A model generated the notes under the pieces. It worked only from the letters and a program-made list of their open reading frames with translations, was not told where the DNA came from and ran no database searches. Shown here piece after piece: positions 46,106 through 55,275 of a DNA stretch of 64,000 bases. Made by a program: the position numbers and the translations under genes. The number at the start of each line of letters is the position of its first letter. Positions within the stretch are counted from its first letter, which is position 1. Source of the DNA: Kribbella rubisoli (lineage in GTDB: Bacteria; Actinomycetota; Actinomycetes; Propionibacteriales; Kribbellaceae); assembly GCF_004217145.1 (NCBI RefSeq), contig NZ_SHKR01000013.1, positions 1,076,581 through 1,140,580 of the forward strand, in the 5' to 3' direction.

Positions 46106-47574
46106 CTCAGCCGAACGTCGTCCTGATCTGTGTCGACGAGTGGCGGGGTGACGCGCTGTCGTGCGCGGGCCACCCGTACGTCGAGACGCCGCATCTGGAC
46201 GAGTTGGCGCGTGGCGGGGTGCGGTTCAGCCGGGGGTATTCGGCGACGCCTACTTGTGTGCCGGCTCGGGTCGCGTTGTTCACCGGGCAGTCGCAGGAGC
46301 GGCACGGGCGGGTCGGCTACACGGACGGCGTACCTTTCGATGCCGCACATCCGGTGACGATCCAGGGCGAGTTCCGGCGGGCCGGGTATCACACGCAGGC
46401 GATCGGGAAGATGCACGTGTGGCCGGAGCGGGCGCGGCTCGGGTTCGACGACGTCGTACTGCATGACGGGTTCCTGCATCACTCGCGGCGGGAGTATCGG
46501 CAGCAGTTCGGGTTCTTCGACGACTACGTGCCGTGGTTGCGAAGGCAGCCGGGGGTTTCGCCGGATGCGGAGTACTTCGACCACGGCGTGAACTGCAACT
46601 CGGTGGTGGCGCGGCCGTGGGACAAGGCCGAGTCGCTTCATCCGACGTCGTGGATCGGGACGTCTACGATCGACTGGCTGTATCGGCGGGATCCGACCAA
46701 GCCGTTCTTCTTGTACTTGTCGTTCCATCGGCCGCATCCGCCGTACGATCCTCCGGCGTGGGCGTTCGACCGGTATGACGCGTTGCCGCCGTACGAGCGC
46801 TCCTTGGGTGATTGGGAGAGCGACTGGGACGAGTTCCGGCGGGACGGGGACTACCAGGCATCGATCGGGGATCTGCCGGACCGGGTCGTGCATCGAGCGC
46901 GGGCCGGGTACTACGGGCTGATGGCGCAGATCGACCTGCAGGTCAACCGGATCCGCGAGGCGCTGGTCGACTTCGGGGTGTACGACGACACGATCATCGC
47001 GTTCACGTCCGACCACGGCGAGATGATGGGCGACCATCGGATGTTCCGGAAGTCGGTCCCCTATGAGGGGTCGGCGCATGTTCCGTTCATCGTCGCTGAT
47101 CGAGCGTCGGCTGCAGATGCTACCCGCGGCGGTGTGGTCGATCAGGTGGTCGAGTTGCGGGATGTGATGCCGACCTTGCTGGAGCTGGCGGGTGTGCCGA
47201 TCCCGTCGTCGGTGGACGGATGTTCGCTGGCGCCGTTCTTGCGCGGGTCGTCTGTGCCGGTGCGGGAGTGGCTGCACGGGGAGCATCTGCATTTCGGGCA
47301 GTCGATCCAGTGGGTGACGGACGGGCGAGTGAAGTACGTGTGGGGGTCGGGGCGTGGGGTGGAGCAACTGTTCGACCTGGTGGAGGATCCGGAGGAGCTG
47401 CGGAATCTGGTTGCGTCTCATCCTGAGTTGCGGGCATTGTGGCGGGACCGGCTGATCGAGTCGCTGACCGGCCGTGAGGAAGGATTCGTTGCTGATGGCA
47501 ACCTGGTGACCGGCCGTCCGGTCACCGCGATCCTCGAGCACACCAGGGAGAGAATTGCTACCGCCGCGCGCTGA
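46102..47574 (+). CDS. Sulfatase (Cys-type), operon 2
   Basis: 490 residues, no signal peptide. Signature TCVPARVALFTGQ with Cys52 as the formylglycine residue; Asp12 (CVDEWRG) and TSDHGEMMGDHRMFRK give the metal and sulfate site. It is in the alkaline-phosphatase fold, like the sulfatase of operon 1, but the two are clearly different paralogues. It overlaps the LacI stop by 4 nt and the next gene by 20 nt. Confidence 0.9.
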   Translation: MTQPNVVLICVDEWRGDALSCAGHPYVETPHLDELARGGVRFSRGYSATPTCVPARVALFTGQSQERHGRVGYTDGVPFDAAHPVTIQGEFRRAGYHTQAIGKMHVWPERARLGFDDVVLHDGFLHHSRREYRQQFGFFDDYVPWLRRQPGVSPDAEYFDHGVNCNSVVARPWDKAESLHPTSWIGTSTIDWLYRRDPTKPFFLYLSFHRPHPPYDPPAWAFDRYDALPPYERSLGDWESDWDEFRRDGDYQASIGDLPDRVVHRARAGYYGLMAQIDLQVNRIREALVDFGVYDDTIIAFTSDHGEMMGDHRMFRKSVPYEGSAHVPFIVADRASAADATRGGVVDQVVELRDVMPTLLELAGVPIPSSVDGCSLAPFLRGSSVPVREWLHGEHLHFGQSIQWVTDGRVKYVWGSGRGVEQLFDLVEDPEELRNLVASHPELRALWRDRLIESLTGREEGFVADGNLVTGRPVTAILEHTRERIATAAR

Positions 47575-48307
47575 TGACTGGACCTTGGTGGACGTCGGCG
47601 AGTCCGATGCGACGGTCTACCGGCTGGGAGACGTCTTCGCGAAAAGCTGCGGGGCGTCCGGCGTAGCGGACTTGGCCGCTGAGCGGGATCGGGTTGCTTG
47701 GCTCGCGGGCACTGGAATGCCCGGCGCCGTGGTCGTCGATTGGCTCGAGTCGTCCTCGGATGGCGCTTGCTTGCTCACGTCCGCCGTACCTGGCGTGCCT
47801 GGTGACGCGCTTCCGCCTTCGGCGCACGGTGCGGCGATGCGGAGCTTCGGATCGGCGTTGCGAGATCTGCATGCGTTGACCGATTGCCCGTTCGAGCGGC
47901 CGTTGGCGGCGGTGATCGCTTCCGCGGCGGACGTCGTACGCCGGGATGCGGTGAACCCGGACTTCCTGACCGACGAATGGCGACTGCTTCAGCCGTCCGA
48001 GCTGCTGTCCCGGGTAGTTGCTGAGAGCCCCTATGTCGAGAGTGTCCTCGAGCCTGTCGTGTGCCACGGCGACGCTTGCCTACCGAACATCTTCTTCGAT
48101 CCTCGGACGCTGGAAGTGACCGGGCTGATCGATCTGGGCCGGCTGGGCGTCGCTGACCGGTACTCCGATCTGGCGCTCGCCGTGATCCAGCTCCACGACG
48201 AATGGTCTGCCGACCCGGCGCCCTTCCTTGACGCGTATGGGCTCCCGGAGCCTGACTCGCGCCGCCTGGAGTTCTTCCGTCTGCTCGATCCACTCACCTG
48301 GGGGTGA
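47555..48307 (+). CDS. APH family phosphotransferase
   Basis: 250 residues. Kinase motifs of the aminoglycoside-phosphotransferase family: catalytic VVCHGDACLPNIF (His171, Asp173, Asn178) and metal-binding LIDLGR (Asp193), with Lys30 as the ATP lysine. A TTG start follows GAGAGAA and overlaps the sulfatase by 20 nt. The length and the CLPN variant resemble APH(3')/(3'') enzymes, but a sugar or other small molecule kinase is equally possible given the operon. Resistance is not shown. Confidence 0.78.
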   Translation: MLPPRADDWTLVDVGESDATVYRLGDVFAKSCGASGVADLAAERDRVAWLAGTGMPGAVVVDWLESSSDGACLLTSAVPGVPGDALPPSAHGAAMRSFGSALRDLHALTDCPFERPLAAVIASAADVVRRDAVNPDFLTDEWRLLQPSELLSRVVAESPYVESVLEPVVCHGDACLPNIFFDPRTLEVTGLIDLGRLGVADRYSDLALAVIQLHDEWSADPAPFLDAYGLPEPDSRRLEFFRLLDPLTWG

Positions 48308-48849
48308 TTCCCATGCTGGTCGAGCTCGTTGCGTTCGTCGTGTCCCGCCAGCACGCCTTCGAGGGCCGGCCGATGGACGGACCGCCTCCGGATCCTGAGC
48401 CGGTCGCTCGTACGTCGATCGAGGTGCGCGCCGGGCTGGGCATTGTCGGCGACAGGTACTACGGCCAGCAGATCCACAAGAATGCTGCGATCACGGTGAT
48501 CGACGCTGCGTCCCTCGACGAGGTGGTCCGGGTGCTCGGGCTGTCCGAACCGCTCGACCCACATCTCACCCGCCGCAACATCACCCTCCGCGGTTTCCCG
48601 ATCGATTCCCTCGCGGCCCATCGCGGGCCCGACGGCTCCCGCGTCGCCGGGCGCCGCTTTACGCTGGATTCCGGGACCGGCCCGATCACCTTCCAAGCCA
48701 ACCGTCCGGCCAACCCGTGCGCGTGGATGGACTCGGTCCTCGCCCCAGGTGCGATGAAGGCGCTGCGTGGACACGGCGGGATCCGCACGACGCCGCTGAC
48801 ATCCGGAGTACTCCAGCTAGGACCGGCAGATCTCACCCTGCTGGACTGA
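48304..48849 (+). CDS. MOSC domain protein
   Basis: 181 residues (GTG 48304 overlapping the upstream stop, or ATG 48313). The pattern LGIVGDRYYG, RRNITLRGFPID and a C-terminal NPCAWMD with Cys near 140 fits the MOSC domain, a molybdenum-cofactor sulfur-carrier or ligand-binding fold. It is coupled to the APH gene. Its precise activity is unknown. Confidence 0.8.
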   Translation: MIPMLVELVAFVVSRQHAFEGRPMDGPPPDPEPVARTSIEVRAGLGIVGDRYYGQQIHKNAAITVIDAASLDEVVRVLGLSEPLDPHLTRRNITLRGFPIDSLAAHRGPDGSRVAGRRFTLDSGTGPITFQANRPANPCAWMDSVLAPGAMKALRGHGGIRTTPLTSGVLQLGPADLTLLD

Positions 48850-48894
48850 AGCGACGGATTTCGGGCGGTTTTCGGTGGGGTGCCTTACCTTCGG

Positions 48895-49572
48895 ATGGTG
48901 AGGCTGGGCATAGTCCTGCTGTTGTGCGCGCTGGTTGGGTGTAGTGACACGATTCCAGCCGGTGGGCCTTCGCCCACGCCAACCGCCACTGAGACGCCGT
49001 CGGCCACTCCGACGAAGCGGCCAAGTACGCCGCCTCCTGGTACGCCGAAGCCGCCGCCTGCGGCCGGGCCGGTCAGCATGACGATTCCGGCGGCCGGGGT
49101 GCGTGGTTTGCGGGTGGTGGCTTATGTGGGCACGGCGGACGACCGGCCGGGGACCAAGATCCAGGATCGGGGAGTAGCGGCGAGTCCGCGCGGGAAGGCC
49201 GGCGGGGTGGGCCCTGGCGAGATCGGGAACTTCATCATCACCGGGCATCGCGTCAGCCACGGACGCCCGTTGGAGCACGTGCCTGAGCTCCGGACCGGGG
49301 ACCACATCCTGATTACCGCCGGCAGGACCGTGTACGACTACGTGGTCAGTCGGACGATGACGATCTCGTTCCGCAAGCCGGCCGAGAAGGCGCAGCAGAA
49401 CGCTGCCGTACCTGGGAAGCCGGGCGCCCGGCCGACCAAAGCGATGATCACCATCTCAACCTGCGCGACCATCGAGGACCACGCCGCAGGCAACTACTGG
49501 CACGACGAACTCGGCAACCCCGAACACCGCATCAACAAGATCGGCGTCCTCGTCGCCACCCGTCCGGCCTGA
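48895..49572 (+). CDS. Sortase-like lipoprotein
   Basis: 225 residues from ATG 48895; GTG 48898 would suit a leaderless message with TACCTT at 48886-48891. A lipobox LVGC (Cys16) is followed by a Pro/Thr-rich linker (about 24-60) and a sortase domain with His118 (ITGHRVSH), Cys190 (TISTC) and Arg212 (EHRINK). The layout resembles class E/F sortases, which join proteins through their C-terminal signals, but membrane attachment by a lipid rather than a helix is unusual. No obvious LPxTG-type substrate lies in the window. Confidence 0.8.
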   Translation: MVRLGIVLLLCALVGCSDTIPAGGPSPTPTATETPSATPTKRPSTPPPGTPKPPPAAGPVSMTIPAAGVRGLRVVAYVGTADDRPGTKIQDRGVAASPRGKAGGVGPGEIGNFIITGHRVSHGRPLEHVPELRTGDHILITAGRTVYDYVVSRTMTISFRKPAEKAQQNAAVPGKPGARPTKAMITISTCATIEDHAAGNYWHDELGNPEHRINKIGVLVATRPA

Positions 49573-49580
49573 CCGGCCGG
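49564..49580. terminator. Small hairpin between convergent genes
   Basis: CCGGCC and GGCCGG pair across TGACC between the stops of the sortase-like gene and the opposing gene at 49582. It has no T-run; a weak terminator at best. Confidence 0.4.
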
Positions 49581-49581
49581 G

Positions 49582-50004
49582 TTACTTCCGGCCGAGCTTC
49601 CACCACTTCGGCTTGTTCATCTTGATCTCGTCCGGCGTCATCGGCGGCGGGACGGGCGGCCGGGACTCCTCGGTGAGGAAGTCACCGGACTCGGTGTCGT
49701 ACGGCGTGACGCCGAGCTTGCGGCTGATCTCCATCACGATCGGGATCGACCGCGGGCCGTCGTTCAGATAGAACGTGATGTCGCGGACCTCGACACCCTT
49801 GCCGATCGTCATCTCGACGTCGTAGTCCGGACTTCGCAGCGCCAGCCAGGACGGCTTGCTCGTGTCGACATCCGGCACCACCTCCCGGACCGCGGCCACC
49901 ACGTCGGTCGCCGTACCGACCGATGGCGGCTCGTAATCCATCGGCATGTCGTCGAGGCGACGTACGCCTCCTGGCCCGCGCACCGCATAGACAGCCCAGC
50001 TCAT
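49582..50004 (-). CDS. Conserved-looking small protein of unknown function
   Basis: 140 residues, soluble. Starts MSWAVYAVRGPGGVRRLDD, has a central DYDVEMTIGKGVEVRDITFY and a basic, Trp-containing end (KMNKPKWWKLGRK). The composition suggests a small alpha/beta protein. The frame is open well upstream of the chosen ATG only because of GC bias. I do not recognise it. Confidence 0.6.
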   Translation of the reverse strand: MSWAVYAVRGPGGVRRLDDMPMDYEPPSVGTATDVVAAVREVVPDVDTSKPSWLALRSPDYDVEMTIGKGVEVRDITFYLNDGPRSIPIVMEISRKLGVTPYDTESGDFLTEESRPPVPPPMTPDEIKMNKPKWWKLGRK

Positions 50005-50024
50005 GCCCCCAGCATGCCAGGCGC

Positions 50025-50759
50025 TCAGCGCTTCCGGGCCGCCAGGATCGCAAACGTCAGATACTCGCCCTGATCCGTCTCGAGCATGTCGAGCGAGCCG
50101 TCGCGTCGCTCGTCCCGGTACTCCGCGACCGCGCGGGACCATCTGAGCCAGTCCGACCAGCCGTTCTCCTGCAGCCGGGCCGCGGTGACGTCGACCAGAT
50201 CGGTGATCTCCCACTGGAACCGCCACCAGTCCGCGGTGTGCCAGGCGAGCGCCTCCCAGCCGACCACGTTCTTGATGTGCTCCGGGATCTGGCCGAGCTC
50301 GCGGACCTCCTTCGTCATCGCCGGAGTCGCGACTCCGAACTGACCGCCCGGCTTGAGGAAGCTCGTGATGTAGGCGAGGTAGTTGTCCGCGGTCCCGAAG
50401 TACTCGTACGCGTCGATGCAGACGATCGCGTCGAAGAAGCCCTTCGCGAACGGCAGCGCGTGGGCCTCCGCCTTGAGCGTCACCACCCCGTCCTGGGGCG
50501 CGATGTAGGCGGCGGCGTCGGTCGGGTCGATCCACAGGTCCGCGGCCCACACCTGTGCGCCGTACTCCTTCGCCAGGAAGACTGAGGTCGCGCCCTTGCC
50601 GGATCCCAGGTCGAGCACTCGCATGCCGGGTCGCAGGTCGAGCTCGCGGGCGAGATCCTCCAGCAACCACAGGGGATTCGGGCCCATGTCGCCGGACAGC
50701 AGCCACTCGGCGTCGTACCCGTTGGCCCGCGGATAGTCCTCGTGCTTCAGCTCCACCAC
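50025..50759 (-). CDS. SAM-dependent methyltransferase
   Basis: 244 residues from GTG 50759, with TACCCT ending 6 nt before it (leaderless). SAM motif I is VLDLGSGKGATS, followed by DLWIDPTDAAAY and the post-I FDAIVCIDAYEYFG. It is of the class I fold; the acceptor is unknown. It is divergent from another methyltransferase at 50823. Confidence 0.85.
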   Translation of the reverse strand: MVELKHEDYPRANGYDAEWLLSGDMGPNPLWLLEDLARELDLRPGMRVLDLGSGKGATSVFLAKEYGAQVWAADLWIDPTDAAAYIAPQDGVVTLKAEAHALPFAKGFFDAIVCIDAYEYFGTADNYLAYITSFLKPGGQFGVATPAMTKEVRELGQIPEHIKNVVGWEALAWHTADWWRFQWEITDLVDVTAARLQENGWSDWLRWSRAVAEYRDERRDGSLDMLETDQGEYLTFAILAARKR

Positions 50760-50822
50760 GCGCACAGGGTAGCGGTGGGAAAACGGGATGTGCTCGGGAT
50801 TTTCGGGCGGCACAGTAGGTGA

Positions 50823-51608
50823 ATGGTTGATCTTGATCCGTTGATCCATGAGTTCTACCGGGACCGGTACGTCGAGGACGACCGGCTGATCCGGTCCGGA
50901 CACGGCCGCCTGGAGTTCGTGCGAACCCAGGAGCTGCTCCGCCGATGGCTGCCGCCCGCGTCCGACGTACTCGATGTCGGCGGCGCGACCGGGATCCATG
51001 CGCGCTGGCTCGCCGAGGACGGTCACCGGGTCACGCTGGTCGATCCGGTCGTCGAACACGTCGAGCAGGCGGCGACCGTGGGCACGTTCAGCGCCGAGGT
51101 CGGCGACGCCCGCCACCTGCGGCAGGCCGACGCGAGCGTGGACGTCACGCTCCTGCTCGGTCCGCTCTACCACCTGGTCGAGGCGTCCGACCGTGCCCAG
51201 GCGCTGTCCGAGGCGCGCCGGGTGACACGCCCTGGCGGCCTGGTCATCGCGGCCGGGATCAACCGGTACGGCGGTCTGATCGAAGCCGGAAGCAACGGCC
51301 ACCTCAGCCCGGAGAACCTCCACTTCTTCACCGAAGCCTTCGCCTCCGGCCGCAACGACGGCAAGTCCGGTTTCACCGTCGCGTATTTCCACCACGCCGG
51401 CGAACTGGCCGCCGAACTCACCGGCGCCGGCCTCACCGACGTCGAGGTCCTCGGAGTCGAAGGCCCCGCCGCCAACATCCTCCAGAACACCCCACCTGAG
51501 GCCGTCGACGGCCGCCTCCCATCCGCCGTCCTCCTCGCCCGCCAGGTGGAGTCCGACCCCAACCTCATCTCTGCCGGCTTCCACTTCCTGGCCCACGGCC
51601 GCCGCTGA
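50823..51608 (+). CDS. SAM-dependent methyltransferase
   Basis: 261 residues. SAM motif I VLDVGGATGIHARWLAEDGH, then LVDPVVEHVEQA and VTLLLGPLYHLVEASDR, where LYHL is a common motif in small-molecule methyltransferases. The acceptor is unknown. Divergent from the methyltransferase at 50025-50759 across 63 bp. Confidence 0.87.
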   Translation: MVDLDPLIHEFYRDRYVEDDRLIRSGHGRLEFVRTQELLRRWLPPASDVLDVGGATGIHARWLAEDGHRVTLVDPVVEHVEQAATVGTFSAEVGDARHLRQADASVDVTLLLGPLYHLVEASDRAQALSEARRVTRPGGLVIAAGINRYGGLIEAGSNGHLSPENLHFFTEAFASGRNDGKSGFTVAYFHHAGELAAELTGAGLTDVEVLGVEGPAANILQNTPPEAVDGRLPSAVLLARQVESDPNLISAGFHFLAHGRR

Positions 51609-51802
51609 TCCGAGATGCCCCTTCGGGCAGGACTGTCCAGGGGGTGACGGTCGCGAAACGATGTCAATAGCTGCAACTCGGTTTTCGGCAAGGTGGTCCA
51701 GGCCGTAACATCAGCCGTCGGCCGGCACTGGGGGTGTTCCGGCCGTTCTGGTGGATGGGTGGGACCGGCGTGCGGCCGGTACTGGGGAGAAGCGGGGAAG
51801 TC

Positions 51803-53008
51803 ATGGCCGACAAGCCGGCGCCCAAGCCTGGTCACTTCCTGCCTGGCGGCGAGGGTGAGCAGCAGGGCTCGACGGACGTTCAGCGACCGAACGTGGCACC
51901 GCCGGCCGGGCCGCTGGCCGCGCCGACGCCGCGACTCGGCGGTGAGGCCCCACCGATCCCGCCACAGTTGCAGGGGACCCGCATCGACCCCCGCCGTACG
52001 ACGTTGTCCAGCAGCCGGCTCGGTCCGCCGCCGGCCGACGACCGTGCGGCCGCGGCGTACCGGGAGGTGTTCCACCCGCAGCCGATCCCGTTCGACCCGA
52101 CGAAACGGCGCTCGAAGGGCCTGGTCGCGCTGATGGTGGTCGCCGCGCTGCTGTTCGTCGGCGGCGGCGTGACGTTCGCCGTCAAGGTGTTCTCGTCCGA
52201 CAAGTTCAGCGTGAACCCGATCGCGACGCCGTCCGTGAAGCCGACCGGCGGGCCGGCGACCACCGAGCCGGTCGGGAAGGGTACGCCGGACGCCGACATC
52301 GTCGGCAAGAACGCGATCTACGCGGTCGGCGCGATGCCGGTGGTGAAGTGCCAGGAGCCCGCGTTCCGGCCGACCTCGATGGAGAACGTCCGCTCGTACT
52401 ACGAGGCGCTGACGGCATGTATGGACAAGGCCTGGAAGCCGATCGTGACCAAGGCCGGGTTCGAGTTCCGGTCGCCGCGGCTGATCATCTACAACGAGGG
52501 TGACGAGACGGCGTGCGGCGTACAGAAGGACCTCGCGCTGTACTGCCAGGACGACCAGGGCGGCAGCGCGACGATGCCGTGGCAGAAGATCGTCGAGGAC
52601 TACCCGAAGCACAAGGCCGAGACCCGCGCGGAGATGGCGCAGTCGTTCGCCTTCGTGTACGGCGTCCACGTGCAGAACCTGACCGGGATGGCCGAGGCGG
52701 CCGACAACCTCGCCGACACGGCCGCTAACAAGGCCGGGCAGTTCGAGCAGCAGCGGCGGGCCGCCCTGCAGGCGTACTGCTTCGGTGCGGTGTTCTTCGG
52801 CGCGGCCAAGAACAGCTTCCCGCTGCGCGGTGAACTGCTGAACCAGTGGAACGGGCTGATCCAGCGCCGCGGCGACGACAAGACCAAGGACAAGACCCCC
52901 GACCACGGCTCGAGCAAGAGCCTGGGCCTGTGGATGAACCAGGGCTTCGCGACAACCAACCCGGGTAGCTGCAACACTTTCGTCGCTGCATCCGCGAAGG
53001 TCAGCTGA
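51803..53008 (+). CDS. Inactive-looking neutral zinc metallopeptidase paralogue (array gene A)
   Basis: 401 residues. A cytoplasmic N-terminus with PKPGHFLPGG (7-16), one membrane helix (about 107-128) and an extracellular domain of the neutral zinc metallopeptidase type. Where the other four proteins have HE-x2-HH, this one has AFVYGVH (283-289): His to Phe, Glu to Val, His to Val. The later ELQA glutamate is Ala321. All three predicted zinc ligands are gone, while fold landmarks (AW-x-PIV, QAYCFGAVFFGA, SCNTF) are kept. So it is probably a pseudoprotease that binds or regulates its siblings. Confidence 0.82.
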   Translation: MADKPAPKPGHFLPGGEGEQQGSTDVQRPNVAPPAGPLAAPTPRLGGEAPPIPPQLQGTRIDPRRTTLSSSRLGPPPADDRAAAAYREVFHPQPIPFDPTKRRSKGLVALMVVAALLFVGGGVTFAVKVFSSDKFSVNPIATPSVKPTGGPATTEPVGKGTPDADIVGKNAIYAVGAMPVVKCQEPAFRPTSMENVRSYYEALTACMDKAWKPIVTKAGFEFRSPRLIIYNEGDETACGVQKDLALYCQDDQGGSATMPWQKIVEDYPKHKAETRAEMAQSFAFVYGVHVQNLTGMAEAADNLADTAANKAGQFEQQRRAALQAYCFGAVFFGAAKNSFPLRGELLNQWNGLIQRRGDDKTKDKTPDHGSSKSLGLWMNQGFATTNPGSCNTFVAASAKVS

Positions 53009-53026
53009 GCGAGATGGGAATGGCCG

Positions 53027-54313
53027 ATGCCTGAGTCCGAGGACGGTACGCCGAAGCCGGGACACTTCCTGCCCGGCGGCAGCGAGGAGCCGGCCGCCGG
53101 GTCGCGTCCGCTGATCCTGAAGAGCCGGCATCCCGACGGCCTCGGGAAGGCGCGCTCGGTCGCGCTGGACGACGCCCCGGTACGCCGTAAGGCCCGTCCG
53201 ATCCCGACCGAACCCGGCACCACGAGCGAGTACAGCGGCCCGCCGGTCGCACCGCTCACCGGCGCCCCGCTGCCGCCGCTCACCGGCACTCGCCGGATCG
53301 GCGGGCAACGGCCGACGGGCTGGCACAAGAACCCGTCGCGCGGCGTACCGCAGTTCTCGACCGAACCACCGCCGGTCAAGCCACCCCGCCACTACTCGAG
53401 CCGCGTGATCGCCGGCCTCGCCGCCCTGGTCCTCGTCATGCTCACCGGCGCCACCGTCGCCGGCTTCAAACTGATCAACTCCTACGACACCAGGGTCGAC
53501 AACCCACTCTCACAGCCGTCGGTGAAAAGGCCCCAGCTCCCGATCCCAACCCTCCCGGACCCGACGGTCACCGTCACCGTCCCGGGGATCCCGGACATGG
53601 TTCGCCTGCAGAAGAACAAGCTCTACACGTCGGGCAAGGTCGCCGCGGTCAGTTGCAAGGAGCCCGCGATCAAGCCGGACTCGCAGTCCGCGATCCTGCG
53701 GTACTACCAGGCGCTGCTGCCCTGCCTGAACAAGGCGTGGGAGCCGGTGGTGAAGCGGGCCGGGTACGACTTCCGGGCGCCGAAACTGAGGCTGCAGACC
53801 AGCCAGGCCACGTCCGAGGACACCTGCACCGGTGAGTCGGATACGGCGTTCTACTGCGGTTACGACGAGAGCATCAACATCAGCTGGAAGAACGACCTCG
53901 CCTACTACAAGAACAGCCCGGAGGGTGCCCGGGTCTGGATGCTCGACACGATGGCCCACGAGTACGGCCACCACGTCCAGGAGATGACCGAGATGCTCAC
54001 CGCGGAGACCTCCCGCGAGGGTTGGACGAACTCCAAGGCGATGAAGCTCGAGTGGTCCCGCCGCCTGGAGCTACAGGCGACCTGCTTCGGCGCCGCCTTC
54101 CTCGGCGCCAACAAGAAGGCGCTCGGCATGTCCGGCGAGAAGCTGCACGTCTGGCAGTGGGAGACGCAGCACTCCGGCGACGAGTACAGCACGAAGAAGC
54201 TGCGCGACCACGGCTCCCGCAAGAACAACTGGGCCTGGGCCGACCCCGGCTTCAAGTCCGCCAGCCCTGCCTCCTGCAACACCTTCACCGCACCCGCCGC
54301 CAAGGTGAGCTGA
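53027..54313 (+). CDS. Membrane-anchored neutral zinc metallopeptidase (array gene B)
   Basis: 428 residues. N-terminal PKPGHFLPGG (9-18) as in gene A, then a Pro-rich region, a membrane helix (about 127-146) and an extracellular peptidase domain with DTMAHEYGHHVQEM (His311, Glu312, His315) and ELQATCFGAAF (Glu348, the likely third ligand). The family resembles YpfJ-type putative neutral zinc metallopeptidases (PF04228 as I recall). It starts 18 bp after gene A and overlaps gene C. Confidence 0.87.
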   Translation: MPESEDGTPKPGHFLPGGSEEPAAGSRPLILKSRHPDGLGKARSVALDDAPVRRKARPIPTEPGTTSEYSGPPVAPLTGAPLPPLTGTRRIGGQRPTGWHKNPSRGVPQFSTEPPPVKPPRHYSSRVIAGLAALVLVMLTGATVAGFKLINSYDTRVDNPLSQPSVKRPQLPIPTLPDPTVTVTVPGIPDMVRLQKNKLYTSGKVAAVSCKEPAIKPDSQSAILRYYQALLPCLNKAWEPVVKRAGYDFRAPKLRLQTSQATSEDTCTGESDTAFYCGYDESINISWKNDLAYYKNSPEGARVWMLDTMAHEYGHHVQEMTEMLTAETSREGWTNSKAMKLEWSRRLELQATCFGAAFLGANKKALGMSGEKLHVWQWETQHSGDEYSTKKLRDHGSRKNNWAWADPGFKSASPASCNTFTAPAAKVS

Positions 54314-55275
54314 TGCGCCGCGGTCCGGCGGTGGCGCTGGTCGCGTCGGCTTTGGTGTTGGCCGGGTGTGCGCCGTCGCGTGCGCCTGCCGCTGCACCGA
54401 CGCCCTCCACGACACCACGGACCACGACAACACCGACTGCGACGACGCCCTCCGCGACGGCCCCGCTGGTGACGCCGATGCCAAAACCCAGCCGGGCACC
54501 GGTTGCGCCGAAGACCGTACGGGTTCCGCCGAAGGCACCGACCCCGACGTACCGATCGTTGGAGAAGAAATACCTGGTCCGCAACAAGATCTACTCGGCG
54601 GGTCCGGTTCCGGCGGTGACCTGTGCGCTGCCACAGATCGAGCTGAGGACGCGAAAGGAAGTGCAGCAGTACGCGAGTGCGGTCCTGGGCTGTCTCCAGC
54701 GAGCCTGGAAGTCAGTTGTCGAGCATTCGGACGTCGAGTTCACCTCCGCAAAGGTGTACGCCGTCAACGCGGGCTCGAAGACCCGCTGCGGGATTCTCAC
54801 CAAGGAGGTCGGCGGCTTCTACTGCGCGGACGGCTCCGGCATCTATCTCGACTGGCAGGAGTTCGTCGAGGACAACGAGTACGACCGGGAGTGGGCTGGG
54901 GTGTACCTCCAGTTCACGATGGCGCACGAGTTCGGTCACCATGTGCAGCAGTTGGTCGGAATCTCGGAGTACTACGACGAACGCTCGGAACGCGTGAAGG
55001 GCGCGCTCGGCCTGCAGGAGATGCGCCGGCACGAACTGCAGGCGTCCTGTTTCGCCTCCGCGTTCCTCGGTGCGAATCAGCAGACCCTGGACCTGTACGA
55101 CGCGAAGCTACAGGCGTACCGGGACGCGGCGTACTCCGGCGACGACGACCCACCGGCATCCACACCGGACCACGGATCGCGCAGGAGCAGCACCGCCTGG
55201 GCCGAAGCCGCCTTCAAAGCCAAGTCACCATCCGCCTGCAACACCTGGGCCGTCCCCGCACAGCGAGTCACATGA
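54313..55275 (+). CDS. Lipoprotein neutral zinc metallopeptidase (array gene C)
   Basis: 320 residues. Lipobox LAGC (Cys19), a Thr/Pro-rich linker and the peptidase domain with FTMAHEFGHHVQQLVG (His205, Glu206, His209) and HELQASCFASAF (Glu241). The start overlaps the gene B stop (TGATG). Probably tethered to the outer face of the membrane. Confidence 0.87.
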   Translation: MRRGPAVALVASALVLAGCAPSRAPAAAPTPSTTPRTTTTPTATTPSATAPLVTPMPKPSRAPVAPKTVRVPPKAPTPTYRSLEKKYLVRNKIYSAGPVPAVTCALPQIELRTRKEVQQYASAVLGCLQRAWKSVVEHSDVEFTSAKVYAVNAGSKTRCGILTKEVGGFYCADGSGIYLDWQEFVEDNEYDREWAGVYLQFTMAHEFGHHVQQLVGISEYYDERSERVKGALGLQEMRRHELQASCFASAFLGANQQTLDLYDAKLQAYRDAAYSGDDDPPASTPDHGSRRSSTAWAEAAFKAKSPSACNTWAVPAQRVT

